From a bacterium (GTDB taxonomy: Bacteria; RBG-13-66-14): DNA of 7,163 nucleotides. This document shows positions 1 to 6,131 of the stretch, one piece after another. How positions within the stretch are numbered: position 1 is the stretch's first letter; every line of letters starts with the position of its first letter. The notes below the pieces were generated by a model. It was not told the DNA's origin, searched no databases, and saw only the letters and a list, made by a program, of their open reading frames with translations. The position numbers and the translations under genes were made by a program. Location of the stretch: NCBI GenBank assembly GCA_021107695.1, contig JAIOSI010000120.1, positions 1 through 7,163 of the forward strand. The letters run 5' to 3'.

Positions 1-267
1 GAGCTTGATTAGCGAGGATTCGAGGAGCAGAGCCTCCACCGGATTGGCGGTGATGGTTACCTCGACATCCACCACCCGGCGCCCCAGACTGCGCAGACGC
101 AGGGGATGGTCGGCGGATTTCTGAAAATATGACCCCTCCCGGCTGGCAAGATCCTGCGCCTTGCCGACGTAGAGAATCCGGCTGCCCTTGCCGAGGAGGC
201 GATAGACGCCTGGCTCGTGGGGCAGCTGCTTCAGCTTGAGGTCAAGGGTGGTTTCTTCAGTTTCCAT
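1..267 (-). CDS. uvrC: UvrABC system protein C, N-terminal part (truncated by window edge)
   Basis: The 89 visible residues are the N-terminal GIY-YIG endonuclease domain of UvrC, which makes the 3' incision in nucleotide excision repair after UvrB loads at a lesion. Seen directly: LPHEPGVYR (residues 15-23) supplies the GIY half and ILYVGKA (31-37) the YIG half. Lys36 and Arg43 sit seven residues apart, as the catalytic Lys and Arg do in the family, and VEALLLE (77-83) holds the conserved metal-binding glutamate region. The rest of the protein (UVR motif, RNase H-like nuclease domain, HhH) lies beyond position 1. ATG at 267-265 is chosen because the family begins about 15 residues before LPxxPGVY; GGAG lies about 12 nt upstream, and a TTG directly precedes the ATG. 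The gene starts 5 bp after the GH57 stop codon, so it is probably co-transcribed with that gene. Confidence 0.93.
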   Translation of the reverse strand, partial: METEETTLDLKLKQLPHEPGVYRLLGKGSRILYVGKAQDLASREGSYFQKSADHPLRLRSLGRRVVDVEVTITANPVEALLLESSLIKL

Positions 268-272
268 CAACT

Positions 273-2276
273 CTATAAACTCCGATAACCAAACGCCACG
301 CTAATCTCCCGCATCTCACCCGGTTGCAGGGTCAGCCGCTGGCTCATTACCACCTGTAACCCCTGCCAGGAGCGGCGGCTGCCCGCCTCGGTCTGCTCGA
401 TGGTCTCTACCGCCGCCCAGTGCAGATCGAGGTCTGGCGTGGTCTCGGCGAATATCTCCACGCCTAGGCGTTCATCGGTCAAGCTCCAGCGGGAGACAGC
501 GGTTTGCTTACCTTGAAGAGAATCCTGAAGAGCCAGTGAGATATCGGTTACGCCGGTGCGTAACCGCAGACGGAGGTCAACGGGACCGCTGGGTGGTGAG
601 GGTGAGCAGTCCAGCAGCGAGGTCAGCCTGACCGGAGCCTCGCCCTGATTATTAAGGGTAAGTAGAAGCTGCCAGCGATCATTAAGCAGCTCGTACCGTT
701 TTTTCAGCTCCATTGTGCTACCGTTCAGGGAAATCGTGCTACGCCAGAGGAGGCTTTCCTCCTTCACCTCTTCAAACTTGGATTGAATCGCCGATGACTG
801 GTCGATTATAAATTGATCAGCCAAAAAATCTTCCACCGTTGCTCCGTCGGTCAGGAACAGCAGGCGGAGAAAACCCCGCCGTCCGCTATCAACGGTGAAG
901 TTCTCTTCAACAGGCTGGTGGTACGCCTCGGCAATTCGGGTGAAGCCTCCCGCCAGCCCCAGAGCGGGTTCCTTTGCCAGCCAGTCCAGCACCTCGCCAC
1001 GGTGGTCAAGAACCACGGTCTGGCGGCGGTCAATCAGCAGATTGCTCCCTCGCCCCAGTCGCTCGTAGTCCAGTCGGATAGTCTGCGGCTCTATTCCCTC
1101 GTCCAGACGCGCCAGCACCTCAGCCAGCCGGGCGTAGCAGTGGTGGCGGAGGAAGTGATAATAGACTCCGCCGAAGAGACCGTGCCAGTAGCCGTCATTG
1201 ACGGCTGCCTGATCCAGCTTATCGTGAAGGCTTTCCCGCTCGGCTTTCGAGAGCTTCGTGGCGACGTTAAGTCGATCATGCACATAGAGATAGAGCCGAT
1301 GCAGCCGGAATGCAGCCGGATACTTTATCAGAAAATTGCGCCAGAGGGTTCCCCGCGTGCTTTGAGGATTCTCGGTCTGCTCCTGTTTCTTGCGGGACTC
1401 TGTGGGCAACGCCCAAAGCCCCATCTTATCGTAAGAGCCAGTCGGCAGATAGATGCTCCCAGTCGGTGGAGCTGTCGCCAGAGCCTCACTGAGCAGTAGC
1501 GGCCTCAGCCAGTCGGTCTGCCGGAGCAGAGTCAGGAACCGCCGCGCCCAACCCTCTTCGTAACAGACCTCGTGGGTTCCCGGCCACAGCCCCAGCTTCT
1601 CGCCGTCGTTCATTACCGTAACCACACTTGTTTCATCATGTTGAGGACGTTGCTGGCTTAGGTACGCCAGTGTCTCTTCTGGCTCTTTCCACGGAATCAG
1701 GTAACGCAGCTCCTCGTCAATGGGGAAGATTGCCAGGGGCAGCCCGCCATCCTCGGTGGCAAAGATTTTTCCCTTTCCGCTCTCCTCGGTAACCAATCCC
1801 CTAAAGTGAGCTTCATCCAGCAGGGTGTAGCGATAGCCAGCCCGGTGCAGCTCTCCGGCAAGAATCGGCTCCCAGACCCGCTCCGCCAGCCAGGCTCCCC
1901 TGGGGCGAACACCAAACAGCTCCTCAACCCGGTCTGCCAGGCGGAGAAGCTGACGCTGTCGGTCGTCCGGAGGCAGCATGGTCAGGATCGGCTCGTAGTA
2001 ACCACCGCCGAGGAGCTCCAGCCGCCCCTCGCCAACCAACCCGCGCAGCTGCTCAATGTAGCTCGGCTGCTCTGCCACCAGCCAGTCGAGCAGACCGCCA
2101 GAGATGTGCAGGTTGAAGGGCAGCCCGCTCTCATCGAGGGCGTTGAGCAACGGCTGATAGCTACGCCGGAAGGCATACTCGAAGGTGCCGGGGAAGTTCC
2201 CCACCGGCTGGTGCAGATGAAAGAGAAGGGGCAGGAGAATCCGCCCCTGTCGGTGGGGTTGTGTCTGTTCCTTCAT
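273..2276 (-). CDS. GH57 family 4-alpha-glucanotransferase / alpha-amylase-like enzyme
   Basis: A 667-residue glycoside hydrolase family 57 protein, likely to cleave or transfer alpha-1,4-glucan chains in glycogen or maltodextrin metabolism. No signal peptide is seen, so it is probably cytoplasmic. GH57 blocks appear in order: HLHQP (20-24); LLGGGYYEP (88-96); AWLAERVWEP (128-137), where Glu132 matches the catalytic nucleophile; MNDGEKLG (222-229), where Asp224 matches the acid/base; and LWRNFLIKYP (311-320). A DUF1925-type segment follows (AAVNDGYWHGLFGGVYYHFLR region, about 357-377), then a beta-rich DUF1926-type C-terminus. Length is close to the archaeal 4-alpha-glucanotransferases of this subfamily. 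ATG at 2276 is preceded by AAGGGG at about 9 nt. A 24-bp palindrome lies 45 bp upstream in the probable leader, and uvrC follows after 5 bp. Sequence alone does not separate transferase from amylase. Confidence 0.93.
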   Translation of the reverse strand: MKEQTQPHRQGRILLPLLFHLHQPVGNFPGTFEYAFRRSYQPLLNALDESGLPFNLHISGGLLDWLVAEQPSYIEQLRGLVGEGRLELLGGGYYEPILTMLPPDDRQRQLLRLADRVEELFGVRPRGAWLAERVWEPILAGELHRAGYRYTLLDEAHFRGLVTEESGKGKIFATEDGGLPLAIFPIDEELRYLIPWKEPEETLAYLSQQRPQHDETSVVTVMNDGEKLGLWPGTHEVCYEEGWARRFLTLLRQTDWLRPLLLSEALATAPPTGSIYLPTGSYDKMGLWALPTESRKKQEQTENPQSTRGTLWRNFLIKYPAAFRLHRLYLYVHDRLNVATKLSKAERESLHDKLDQAAVNDGYWHGLFGGVYYHFLRHHCYARLAEVLARLDEGIEPQTIRLDYERLGRGSNLLIDRRQTVVLDHRGEVLDWLAKEPALGLAGGFTRIAEAYHQPVEENFTVDSGRRGFLRLLFLTDGATVEDFLADQFIIDQSSAIQSKFEEVKEESLLWRSTISLNGSTMELKKRYELLNDRWQLLLTLNNQGEAPVRLTSLLDCSPSPPSGPVDLRLRLRTGVTDISLALQDSLQGKQTAVSRWSLTDERLGVEIFAETTPDLDLHWAAVETIEQTEAGSRRSWQGLQVVMSQRLTLQPGEMREISVAFGYRSL

Positions 2277-2320
2277 TCACCACCCCTTCTCGCCAGTCAG
2301 GCAACCAAACACCATTCCAC

Positions 2321-2344
2321 AAGGACACGGCGTGCCGTGTCCTT
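2321..2344. repeat. Perfect 24-bp palindrome in the GH57 leader
   Basis: Two 11-bp arms (AAGGACACGGC at 2321-2331 and its exact reverse complement at 2334-2344) are separated by GT. In RNA this gives a 10-bp stem with a 4-nt loop. No T run follows on either strand, so it does not look like an intrinsic terminator. The ACGGC-RY-GCC core recurs in a degenerate palindrome at 5536-5563, which suggests a dispersed intergenic repeat family. It lies between the KamA-like gene and GH57 and would be in the 5' leader of the GH57 mRNA. Confidence 0.7.
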
Positions 2345-2411
2345 ACAACGTAATCTACCATAACAGGTTAGAACTGAAACTCCTGTCCACTCGGCAACGA
2401 TTATAATGTAG

Positions 2412-2444
2412 GGTGGGCATGCCCCATCGGCTAAAATGCCCGCC
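2412..2444. repeat. Imperfect inverted repeat downstream of the KamA-like gene
   Basis: GGTGGGCAT (2412-2420) pairs with ATGCCCGCC (2436-2444) through eight Watson-Crick pairs and one G-T pair, around a 15-nt loop. A nested perfect palindrome, GGGCATGCCC, occupies 2415-2424. It lies 25 bp past the stop codon of the KamA-like gene, so it could help end that transcript, but there is no U tract. The GTAGGGTGGGCAT start resembles the repeat modules of the 5.4-6.3 kb region. An AT-rich TATAAT is present on both strands beside it (2400-2407), without a convincing -35 box. Confidence 0.5.
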
Positions 2445-2469
2445 GTGAACTGGGCAACCGGGGGTACCT

Positions 2470-4017
2470 TTATAGCCTGTAGTCAGCGGGGTCTTCACCC
2501 TGCTCTTTCAGCTGCCGCAGGTACGCCGGAAGCGAGGCATCGGCGAACTCCGTTCCATCGGAAAGGCGATAGACCCGCCGACCATCCTCCGGGCGCAGGG
2601 CGATCAGCTCCGGTGGTGTATGCAGAGGATAGCGTCGCCCGTTCAGAACCAGCGTCGGCGTGTCGAGATAATCCAGCCCCGGCATCAGAACGGCCTCTTC
2701 GGCTAACTCCTGTTGCAGCCGTGCCAGCGGAACCCGGAACAGCGGCGAGGCGGTTTCGTCCTTTACGTTCAACAGCGTGCGGGGGATGATTCCGACCAGC
2801 CGTAGCGTTCGGCGCAGGGCGGCAAGCTCGAAGCGGCGGGAGTTGTCAACCGTTAACGGAGTCTCGTTGAAGACGGCGACCCCTGCCTCGCGCAGCCGCT
2901 CCACCACAATGATCGTGTCCGGGGTAACCTCGTAGGCGTGAGCGAACCCGGTGATGACCGAAAGCTCCAGCTCGCCGAGCTTGACCCGGCGGGACATCTC
3001 TTTGGTCAAAAGTGAGGTGAACCGCTGGGGCAGGGAGAGGAGAAAATCGGTCCGCAGGCTGATCCGGCGAATGTGCTTGTGCCGCGCCAGTCCGGACAGC
3101 ACCTGCTTGACCTTGTTGTCCTCCAGGCAGAGCAGGTCGCCGCCAGCGATGATCGCTTCCTCAATGTGAGGGTTCTCACCAAACCAGTCTAGTGCCTTGT
3201 TTAACTCGGAATCCGTAACCTCGGATTGAGGATCTGGTGAGCGGTAGAGGTCGGTCTGGAGGAGCGCGGGATGGGGGCGGAGGGTCGCCGAGAACGGCGC
3301 AGTCTGCTCGACCACGGTCAGCGACTCAAGCTCTCCCCGGTGCTGATGAGCCGGAATCGGTAAAACCCGGTGGCGCAAGGCACGGTCATGGGCGCGGGAA
3401 GGATCGTTGTCCAGGAGCGAGAGGTAGTGCGGGGTTATCTGCCAGCTTCCCTCAGCCTTGGCAAGGGCAGTGGCTTCGTCGTCATGAAGAGCAATCAGCC
3501 CGGCGAGGACCTCCGCGTCGGAAACCCGATTGCGCGTTTGCCAGAACCAGTCGTCCCAGCGACTCGGCGTTCCACCGAGCAGGTTGACGATCCGAACGCG
3601 ATTCTTGTGTCGCAAGCGGGTTACTTCGCGCTCCAGACCAGAACGGTAGCGGGCAAGCTGCTCCGTGGCATAGTCGCACTGCCGCTTCAGTTCTTCTTCG
3701 TCGACGGCAGCGGGTGATTCGGTTGTCCCGTTCAGCTTACCAAAGAGCGTTCCCAGTTCCTCAATAAAATCAGCCGAGATGCCAGCGGATTCTCCTTTTG
3801 CCAGAGAGTGAAGAGCCGTGAGAGCCAACGAGGCAGCCCCACCCTGGGGAGAGAACAGCCGCTTCAGGATATCGGCTTGTGGTGTTCCTCCGCCAGCGTT
3901 CTCTATCAGGGTTAACAGAGAACCAGCGACCTGCCCAGGTTCCCCGGCAGCCAGCATTAGCTCCCGTAACCCCGGAAGGAAGCTAAAAAGTTCTTCAGCG
4001 TTGTTGTGCTTGTTCAT
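2470..4017 (-). CDS. KamA-family (lysine 2,3-aminomutase-like) protein lacking the radical-SAM cysteine motif
   Basis: A 515-residue protein with the KamA scaffold. Recognisable blocks are WDDWFWQTRNRV (154-165, cf. WNDWxWQxxNRI), WQITPHYLSLLD (192-203, cf. ITPYYLSLID), EEAIIAGGDLLCLEDNK (286-302, cf. DVLLSGGDALLLSD), ISLRTDFLLSLPQRFT (319-334, cf. IGSRTPVVLPQRIT), GFAHAYEVTPD (357-367, cf. HFNHPNEIT) and VFNETPLTVDNS (382-393). The segment that should hold CxxxCxxC (about 236-262) contains no cysteine, and only C114 and C297 exist in the whole protein. The PLP-lysine region (PGGGGK in lysine aminomutase) appears as LNGRRYPL (458-465), without lysine. The N-terminus (1-150) is helical, and the tail AYLRQLKEQGEDPADY resembles, from memory, long KamA-family proteins. 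Family known: radical SAM/PLP aminomutases. Inferred: a non-catalytic paralogue or one with a changed function. ATG at 4017 overlaps the stop of a short upstream ORF (TGATG). The reading frame is intact, which argues against a pseudogene. Confidence 0.85.
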   Translation of the reverse strand: MNKHNNAEELFSFLPGLRELMLAAGEPGQVAGSLLTLIENAGGGTPQADILKRLFSPQGGAASLALTALHSLAKGESAGISADFIEELGTLFGKLNGTTESPAAVDEEELKRQCDYATEQLARYRSGLEREVTRLRHKNRVRIVNLLGGTPSRWDDWFWQTRNRVSDAEVLAGLIALHDDEATALAKAEGSWQITPHYLSLLDNDPSRAHDRALRHRVLPIPAHQHRGELESLTVVEQTAPFSATLRPHPALLQTDLYRSPDPQSEVTDSELNKALDWFGENPHIEEAIIAGGDLLCLEDNKVKQVLSGLARHKHIRRISLRTDFLLSLPQRFTSLLTKEMSRRVKLGELELSVITGFAHAYEVTPDTIIVVERLREAGVAVFNETPLTVDNSRRFELAALRRTLRLVGIIPRTLLNVKDETASPLFRVPLARLQQELAEEAVLMPGLDYLDTPTLVLNGRRYPLHTPPELIALRPEDGRRVYRLSDGTEFADASLPAYLRQLKEQGEDPADYRL

Positions 4018-4067
4018 CAGATTCGCCCCATCTCCGACAGACAGCAGATTCTCATGGTTTTTCCCAT
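4017..4067 (-). other. Candidate 12-16 codon leader ORF overlapping the KamA-like start
   Basis: An ATG at 4067 (in frame with a second ATG at 4055) opens a frame reading MGKTMRICCLSEMGRI. It stops at TGA (4019-4017), which shares its last A with the ATG of the KamA-like gene. Such TGATG junctions commonly give translational coupling. No strong ribosome binding site is seen before either ATG (only GGGA before the second), so translation is uncertain and this may be chance. Confidence 0.25.
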
Positions 4068-4094
4068 TTTTACTACGCCACCATCGTTAGTCTA

Positions 4095-4124
4095 AATATA
4101 ACTGATTTGGAGGTCTCCAGTCCA
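4095..4124 (-). promoter_or_regulatory. Weak sigma-70-like promoter candidate for the KamA-like gene
   Basis: On the minus strand TGGACT (4124-4119) and TATATT (4100-4095) are separated by 18 bp. The -10 matches consensus at 5 of 6 positions and the -35 at about 4 of 6. Transcription would begin near 4088, just upstream of the short leader ORF. Confidence 0.28.
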
Positions 4125-4191
4125 CCCCTCTGACCGAATAGAAAAAACGGTAAGCATAGACAAAGATTCCCTGATAATTTTCCCATTACCC

Positions 4192-4220
4192 TTGACGACT
4201 TGTAGTTTTTATGCTAATAA
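4192..4220 (+). promoter_or_regulatory. Sigma-70-like promoter candidate for the exported protein gene
   Basis: TTGACG (4192-4197) and TAATAA (4215-4220) are separated by 17 bp, giving a leader of about 100 nt before the GTG at 4330. The -35 is strong and the -10 only partial. A perfect TATAAT at 4288-4293 is a second possible -10 but has no good -35 at normal spacing. Between them lies a small CTCTTG/CAAGAG inverted repeat (4229-4234 and 4245-4250). The rest of the 312-bp divergent intergenic region shows nothing else I can name. Confidence 0.42.
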
Positions 4221-4267
4221 GAGGATGGCTCTTGGGATGGTCTGCAAGAGAGTACCTTGACCAAACT

Positions 4268-4311
4268 CGTAACGCTAGTGCGGTCGCTATAATTCCGCAG
4301 TTTTCGTTACG
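4268..4311 (+). promoter_or_regulatory. Nested leader hairpin just upstream of the ribosome binding site
   Basis: Outer arms CGTAACG (4268-4274) and CGTTACG (4305-4311) are exact complements. Inner arms TGCGG (4279-4283) and CCGCA (4295-4299) are also exact complements, with a 4/5-nt internal loop between them and an 11-nt apical loop that contains TATAAT. The structure ends 6 nt before the AAGGGG ribosome binding site (4318-4323), so it could influence translation. It does not match a riboswitch consensus that I recognise. Confidence 0.42.
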
Positions 4312-4329
4312 CAACAGAAGGGGAATAAC

Positions 4330-5421
4330 GTGTTATCAAAAACTTCCATTTTCCTGCTCCTGCTCGTTGTAGCAGGAACCTGGTCGGCTCTGGGCGGTTA
4401 TATTCCGGCTCATGCTGGCGACGGTGCTGGGTATTACTTCTGGGATCGCGGCGAACGCTCCGACTGGGCACCAACTTACGAGTGGTTTTCACCGCAAAAT
4501 GGGCAGAGTTGGCAAGACAACGACACCTACTGGACTACTACTTTGCCCTTCGATATTCGCTTCTGTGATGTTGACTTCGCCGCCGGAGCAAGCTTTTACA
4601 TCGGCTCCAATGGCATCCTCGGTTTTGTGGAAACCAACATGAACGAGCCGATCAACCAGAACCTGCCTAACGGTGGTGCTCCCAACGCCGTAATTGCTCC
4701 ACTCTGGGACGATCTGCTCGGTGGTTCTTCCGGGGACATCTCGCTGGATGTTGACGGTGCTGCACCGAACCGTCGCTGGATTATCAGCTTCTCTCCCTGG
4801 TACTTCTACGGCTCTCCGGTTGATTCTCTGGAGTTCCAGGTCGTAATTTCAGAGATCAACGTGGACGACGTAAACAACACCATTGAGTTCCGCTATCGCG
4901 ACGTGATCGGGGACTCCTGGCGGGATAACGGAGCCTCGGCTACAGTAGGGCTGGAGAATCTCGGAGGAACTGAAGCCGCTCTATATTCCTTCAACCAGGG
5001 AATTATCTCCAATGGACTGGCTATCCGCTTCACTGATGCAACCTTTATCGACAGCCAGCTGAACAGCTTCAACCTTCTAACTCCCGAAGATAATTTTCAT
5101 GGTCGCGTCGGCGATAACATCAACCTAAGCTGGGAAGCCTCTGCGTATTCAGGAGTTGGGGTTGTTACCTATGAGGTCTATCTGGCAGATAATTCAGAGT
5201 TAACCGACCCGCTGATACTCAATGCGGGAACCAACACCTCTTTGGTACATGTCTTTGGTACTGGCAATGAGGGCGACTGGTACTGGTCGGTGAAGGCAAC
5301 AGAGACCACCCTGAGCTTAGAGAAGTGGGCAGAACAGACCCGGATGATGACAATCCACGAGTATGACTGGGCAATTACTGAAACCACCTGGGGGGAAATT
5401 AAGACAATCTACGCTCCCTAA
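4330..5421 (+). CDS. Exported protein with NIDO-like and Fn3-like domains
   Basis: A 363-residue protein starting at GTG, supported by AAGGGG 6 nt upstream. The N-terminus is a Sec signal peptide: Lys4, a hydrophobic core at about 6-22, and a likely cleavage after AHA (27-29), so the protein is exported. Residues 33-236 form a beta-rich domain of a type seen in bacterial surface proteins, with FYIGSNGILGF (89-99), APNAVIAPLWDDL (117-129), LEFQVVISE (167-175), IEFRYRDV (185-192), SATVGLEN (203-210) and NGLAIRFT (228-235). This resembles nidogen-like (NIDO) domains. Residues 247-343 look Fn3-like (LLTPEDNF, NLSWEAS, VTYEVYLAD, GDWYWSVKA). The tail DWAITETTWGEIKTIYAP is separate and may be a sorting or anchoring element. 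There is one cysteine (C79) and no catalytic motif, so a surface or adhesive role is inference. It stands alone, divergent from the KamA-like gene. Confidence 0.85.
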   Translation: MLSKTSIFLLLLVVAGTWSALGGYIPAHAGDGAGYYFWDRGERSDWAPTYEWFSPQNGQSWQDNDTYWTTTLPFDIRFCDVDFAAGASFYIGSNGILGFVETNMNEPINQNLPNGGAPNAVIAPLWDDLLGGSSGDISLDVDGAAPNRRWIISFSPWYFYGSPVDSLEFQVVISEINVDDVNNTIEFRYRDVIGDSWRDNGASATVGLENLGGTEAALYSFNQGIISNGLAIRFTDATFIDSQLNSFNLLTPEDNFHGRVGDNINLSWEASAYSGVGVVTYEVYLADNSELTDPLILNAGTNTSLVHVFGTGNEGDWYWSVKATETTLSLEKWAEQTRMMTIHEYDWAITETTWGEIKTIYAP

Positions 5422-5432
5422 GGAACAAGCCA

Positions 5433-5457
5433 AGGGGCAACCATCGAGGTTGCCCCT
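5433..5457. terminator. Stem-loop after the exported protein gene (possible terminator)
   Basis: AGGGGCAACC (5433-5442) and its exact complement (5448-5457) form a 10-bp stem with loop ATCGA, starting 11 bp after the stop codon. The position suits transcription termination, but ATAAAAC follows rather than a U tract. It may instead be the first palindrome of the repeat mosaic that begins here. Confidence 0.42.
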
Positions 5458-5487
5458 ATAAAACATCTTGAGAACGTCAGTCGTGCA

Positions 5488-5509
5488 GGGGTGCAGCGTG
5501 CTGCGCCCT
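5488..5509. repeat. Palindromic repeat module in the 5.4-5.96 kb intergenic region
   Basis: GGGGTGCAGC (5488-5497) pairs with GCTGCGCCCT (5500-5509) using eight Watson-Crick and two G-T pairs around a 2-nt centre. It is preceded by CTTGAGAACGTC (5468-5479). That sequence recurs in variant form as CTTGAGAATGTT at 5816 and 6178, so the module has a constant left flank. Confidence 0.5.
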
Positions 5510-5535
5510 TTTGTTGATACGCTATCAGGTACAAA

Positions 5536-5563
5536 GTGAGGGTACGGCACGCCATGCCCCCAC
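5536..5563. repeat. Degenerate GGC-AC-GCC palindrome
   Basis: GTGAGGGTACGGC (5536-5548) faces GCCATGCCCCCAC (5551-5563) with two mismatches and one G-T pair. The core resembles the perfect palindrome at 2321-2344, supporting a dispersed family with decayed members. Confidence 0.45.
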
Positions 5564-5586
5564 AGGTTTGCGATCGTATAGAAATA

Positions 5587-5624
5587 TCCCTCTCCCCGCT
5601 GGGGAAGGATCTGAAGTGAGGGGC
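5587..5624. repeat. CCTCTCCCC / GTGAGGGGC module, inverted relative to 6239-6288
   Basis: TCCCC-GCT-GGGGA forms a short hairpin and is followed by AAGGATCTGAAGTGAGGGGC. The reverse complement starts GCCCCTCAC and ends in a CCTTCCCC hairpin, which matches the layout of 6239-6288. The two are therefore inverted relatives. Confidence 0.4.
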
Positions 5625-5634
5625 TATAACAAAA

Positions 5635-5669
5635 GGGCGAAGACAATCCATGATGGAATCGCTTCGCCC
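5635..5669. repeat. 35-bp imperfect palindrome
   Basis: Outer arms GGGCGAAG (5635-5642) and CTTCGCCC (5662-5669) are exact complements. The interior TCCAT-GA-TGGA adds four to five more pairs beyond a short mismatched section. CCCTAC follows, a typical edge of this intergenic repeat class. No T run supports a terminator role. Confidence 0.5.
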
Positions 5670-5701
5670 CTACAGATACGCCTAAACTATAATTGAGTTC
5701 T

Positions 5702-5808
5702 GCAGCGCAGTGCGCTGCACCACATAGCTTGGCTTCACCTGAAAAATGTTCAAAACACGCTGGTAGGGGCGGACATATGTGTCCGCCCTTTAGTAGTTCT
5801 GCCCCTCA
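5702..5808. repeat. Direct repeat copy A (about 107 bp)
   Basis: This is closely similar to 6132-6246 in the same orientation. Shared blocks in order are GCAGCGC/GCGCTGC palindrome, CACCACA, GAAAA...GTT, ACGCTGGTAGGGGCGGAC, ATGTGTCCGCCCT and TTCTGCCCCTCA. It contains two palindromes: TGCAGCGCA/TGCGCTGCA (5701-5719, perfect) and GGGCGGACA/TGTCCGCCC (5767-5788). The middle palindrome of copy B is decayed here. The remaining non-coding sequence to the tRNA (5809-5962) holds a partial CTTGAGAATGTTCAGGGGC fragment and nothing else recognised. Confidence 0.8.
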
Positions 5809-5962
5809 ACAGAACCTTGAGAATGTTCAGGGGCGATCTGGGTACAAAAAAGCGACCAACGGGAGCGGTAAGCTGCGGGAATAGCCGCTATTTTACCAAA
5901 ACCATTAGCCGCGAAAATGGAGCATAACCTATGCTTACACAGGGTGTTAAGTAGCCCCTTGG

Positions 5963-6039
5963 TGGTGGGCGATACTGGATTCGAACCAGTGACTTCTGCT
6001 CTGTGAAAGCAGCGCTCTAACCAGCTGAGCTAATCGCCC
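5963..6039 (-). tRNA. tRNA-Val (anticodon CAC)
   Basis: A complete 77-nt cloverleaf on the minus strand. Acceptor arms GGGCGAT and ATCGCCC pair perfectly. The D stem is GCTC/GAGC, the anticodon stem CTGCT/AGCAG with loop TTCACAG (anticodon CAC, reading GUG), and the T stem ACTGG/CCAGT with loop TTCGAAT. The discriminator base is A and CCA is encoded. It reads one of the four valine codons; a tRNA-Val(UAC) elsewhere would normally overlap this function. It is bracketed by the two direct repeat copies. Confidence 0.96.
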
Positions 6040-6090
6040 TTTGACCTGTCATGGCTTGGAGAGGTGGTTCGTCTCCAGGAACCAGCGGGG

Positions 6091-6119
6091 ATTGTACATT
6101 GGAGAAAGAAGGGTTACAA
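6091..6119 (-). promoter_or_regulatory. Promoter of tRNA-Val
   Basis: On the minus strand TTGTAA (6119-6114) and TACAAT (6096-6091) are separated by exactly 17 bp. Transcription would start near 6084 and leave a 5' leader of about 45 nt, containing a 6-bp TGGTTC/GAACCA stem (6065-6084) to be removed by RNase P. Confidence 0.6.
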
Positions 6120-6131
6120 GGTGCTTGGAGG

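Noticed and set aside
813..1499. 228-codon open frame on the plus strand
   Set aside because: Lies wholly antisense to the well-conserved GH57 gene, has no recognisable motif and is explained by GC-rich codon bias on the opposite strand.
1806..2363. 185-codon plus-strand frame crossing the GH57 start
   Set aside because: Antisense to the conserved HLHQP and AWLAERVWEP blocks of GH57 and runs through the palindrome; no family resemblance.
4225..4329. Possible known riboswitch (for example cyclic di-GMP type) in the leader of the exported protein gene
   Set aside because: The conserved core sequences of classes I know are not present; only generic stems can be drawn.
5846..5851. A6 tract (T6 on the minus strand) downstream of tRNA-Val as an intrinsic terminator
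   Set aside because: No convincing GC-rich stem immediately precedes it on the minus strand.
5511..5884. Short open frames in the repeat region
   Set aside because: They translate palindromic repeat sequence, lack ribosome binding sites and show no protein-like pattern.
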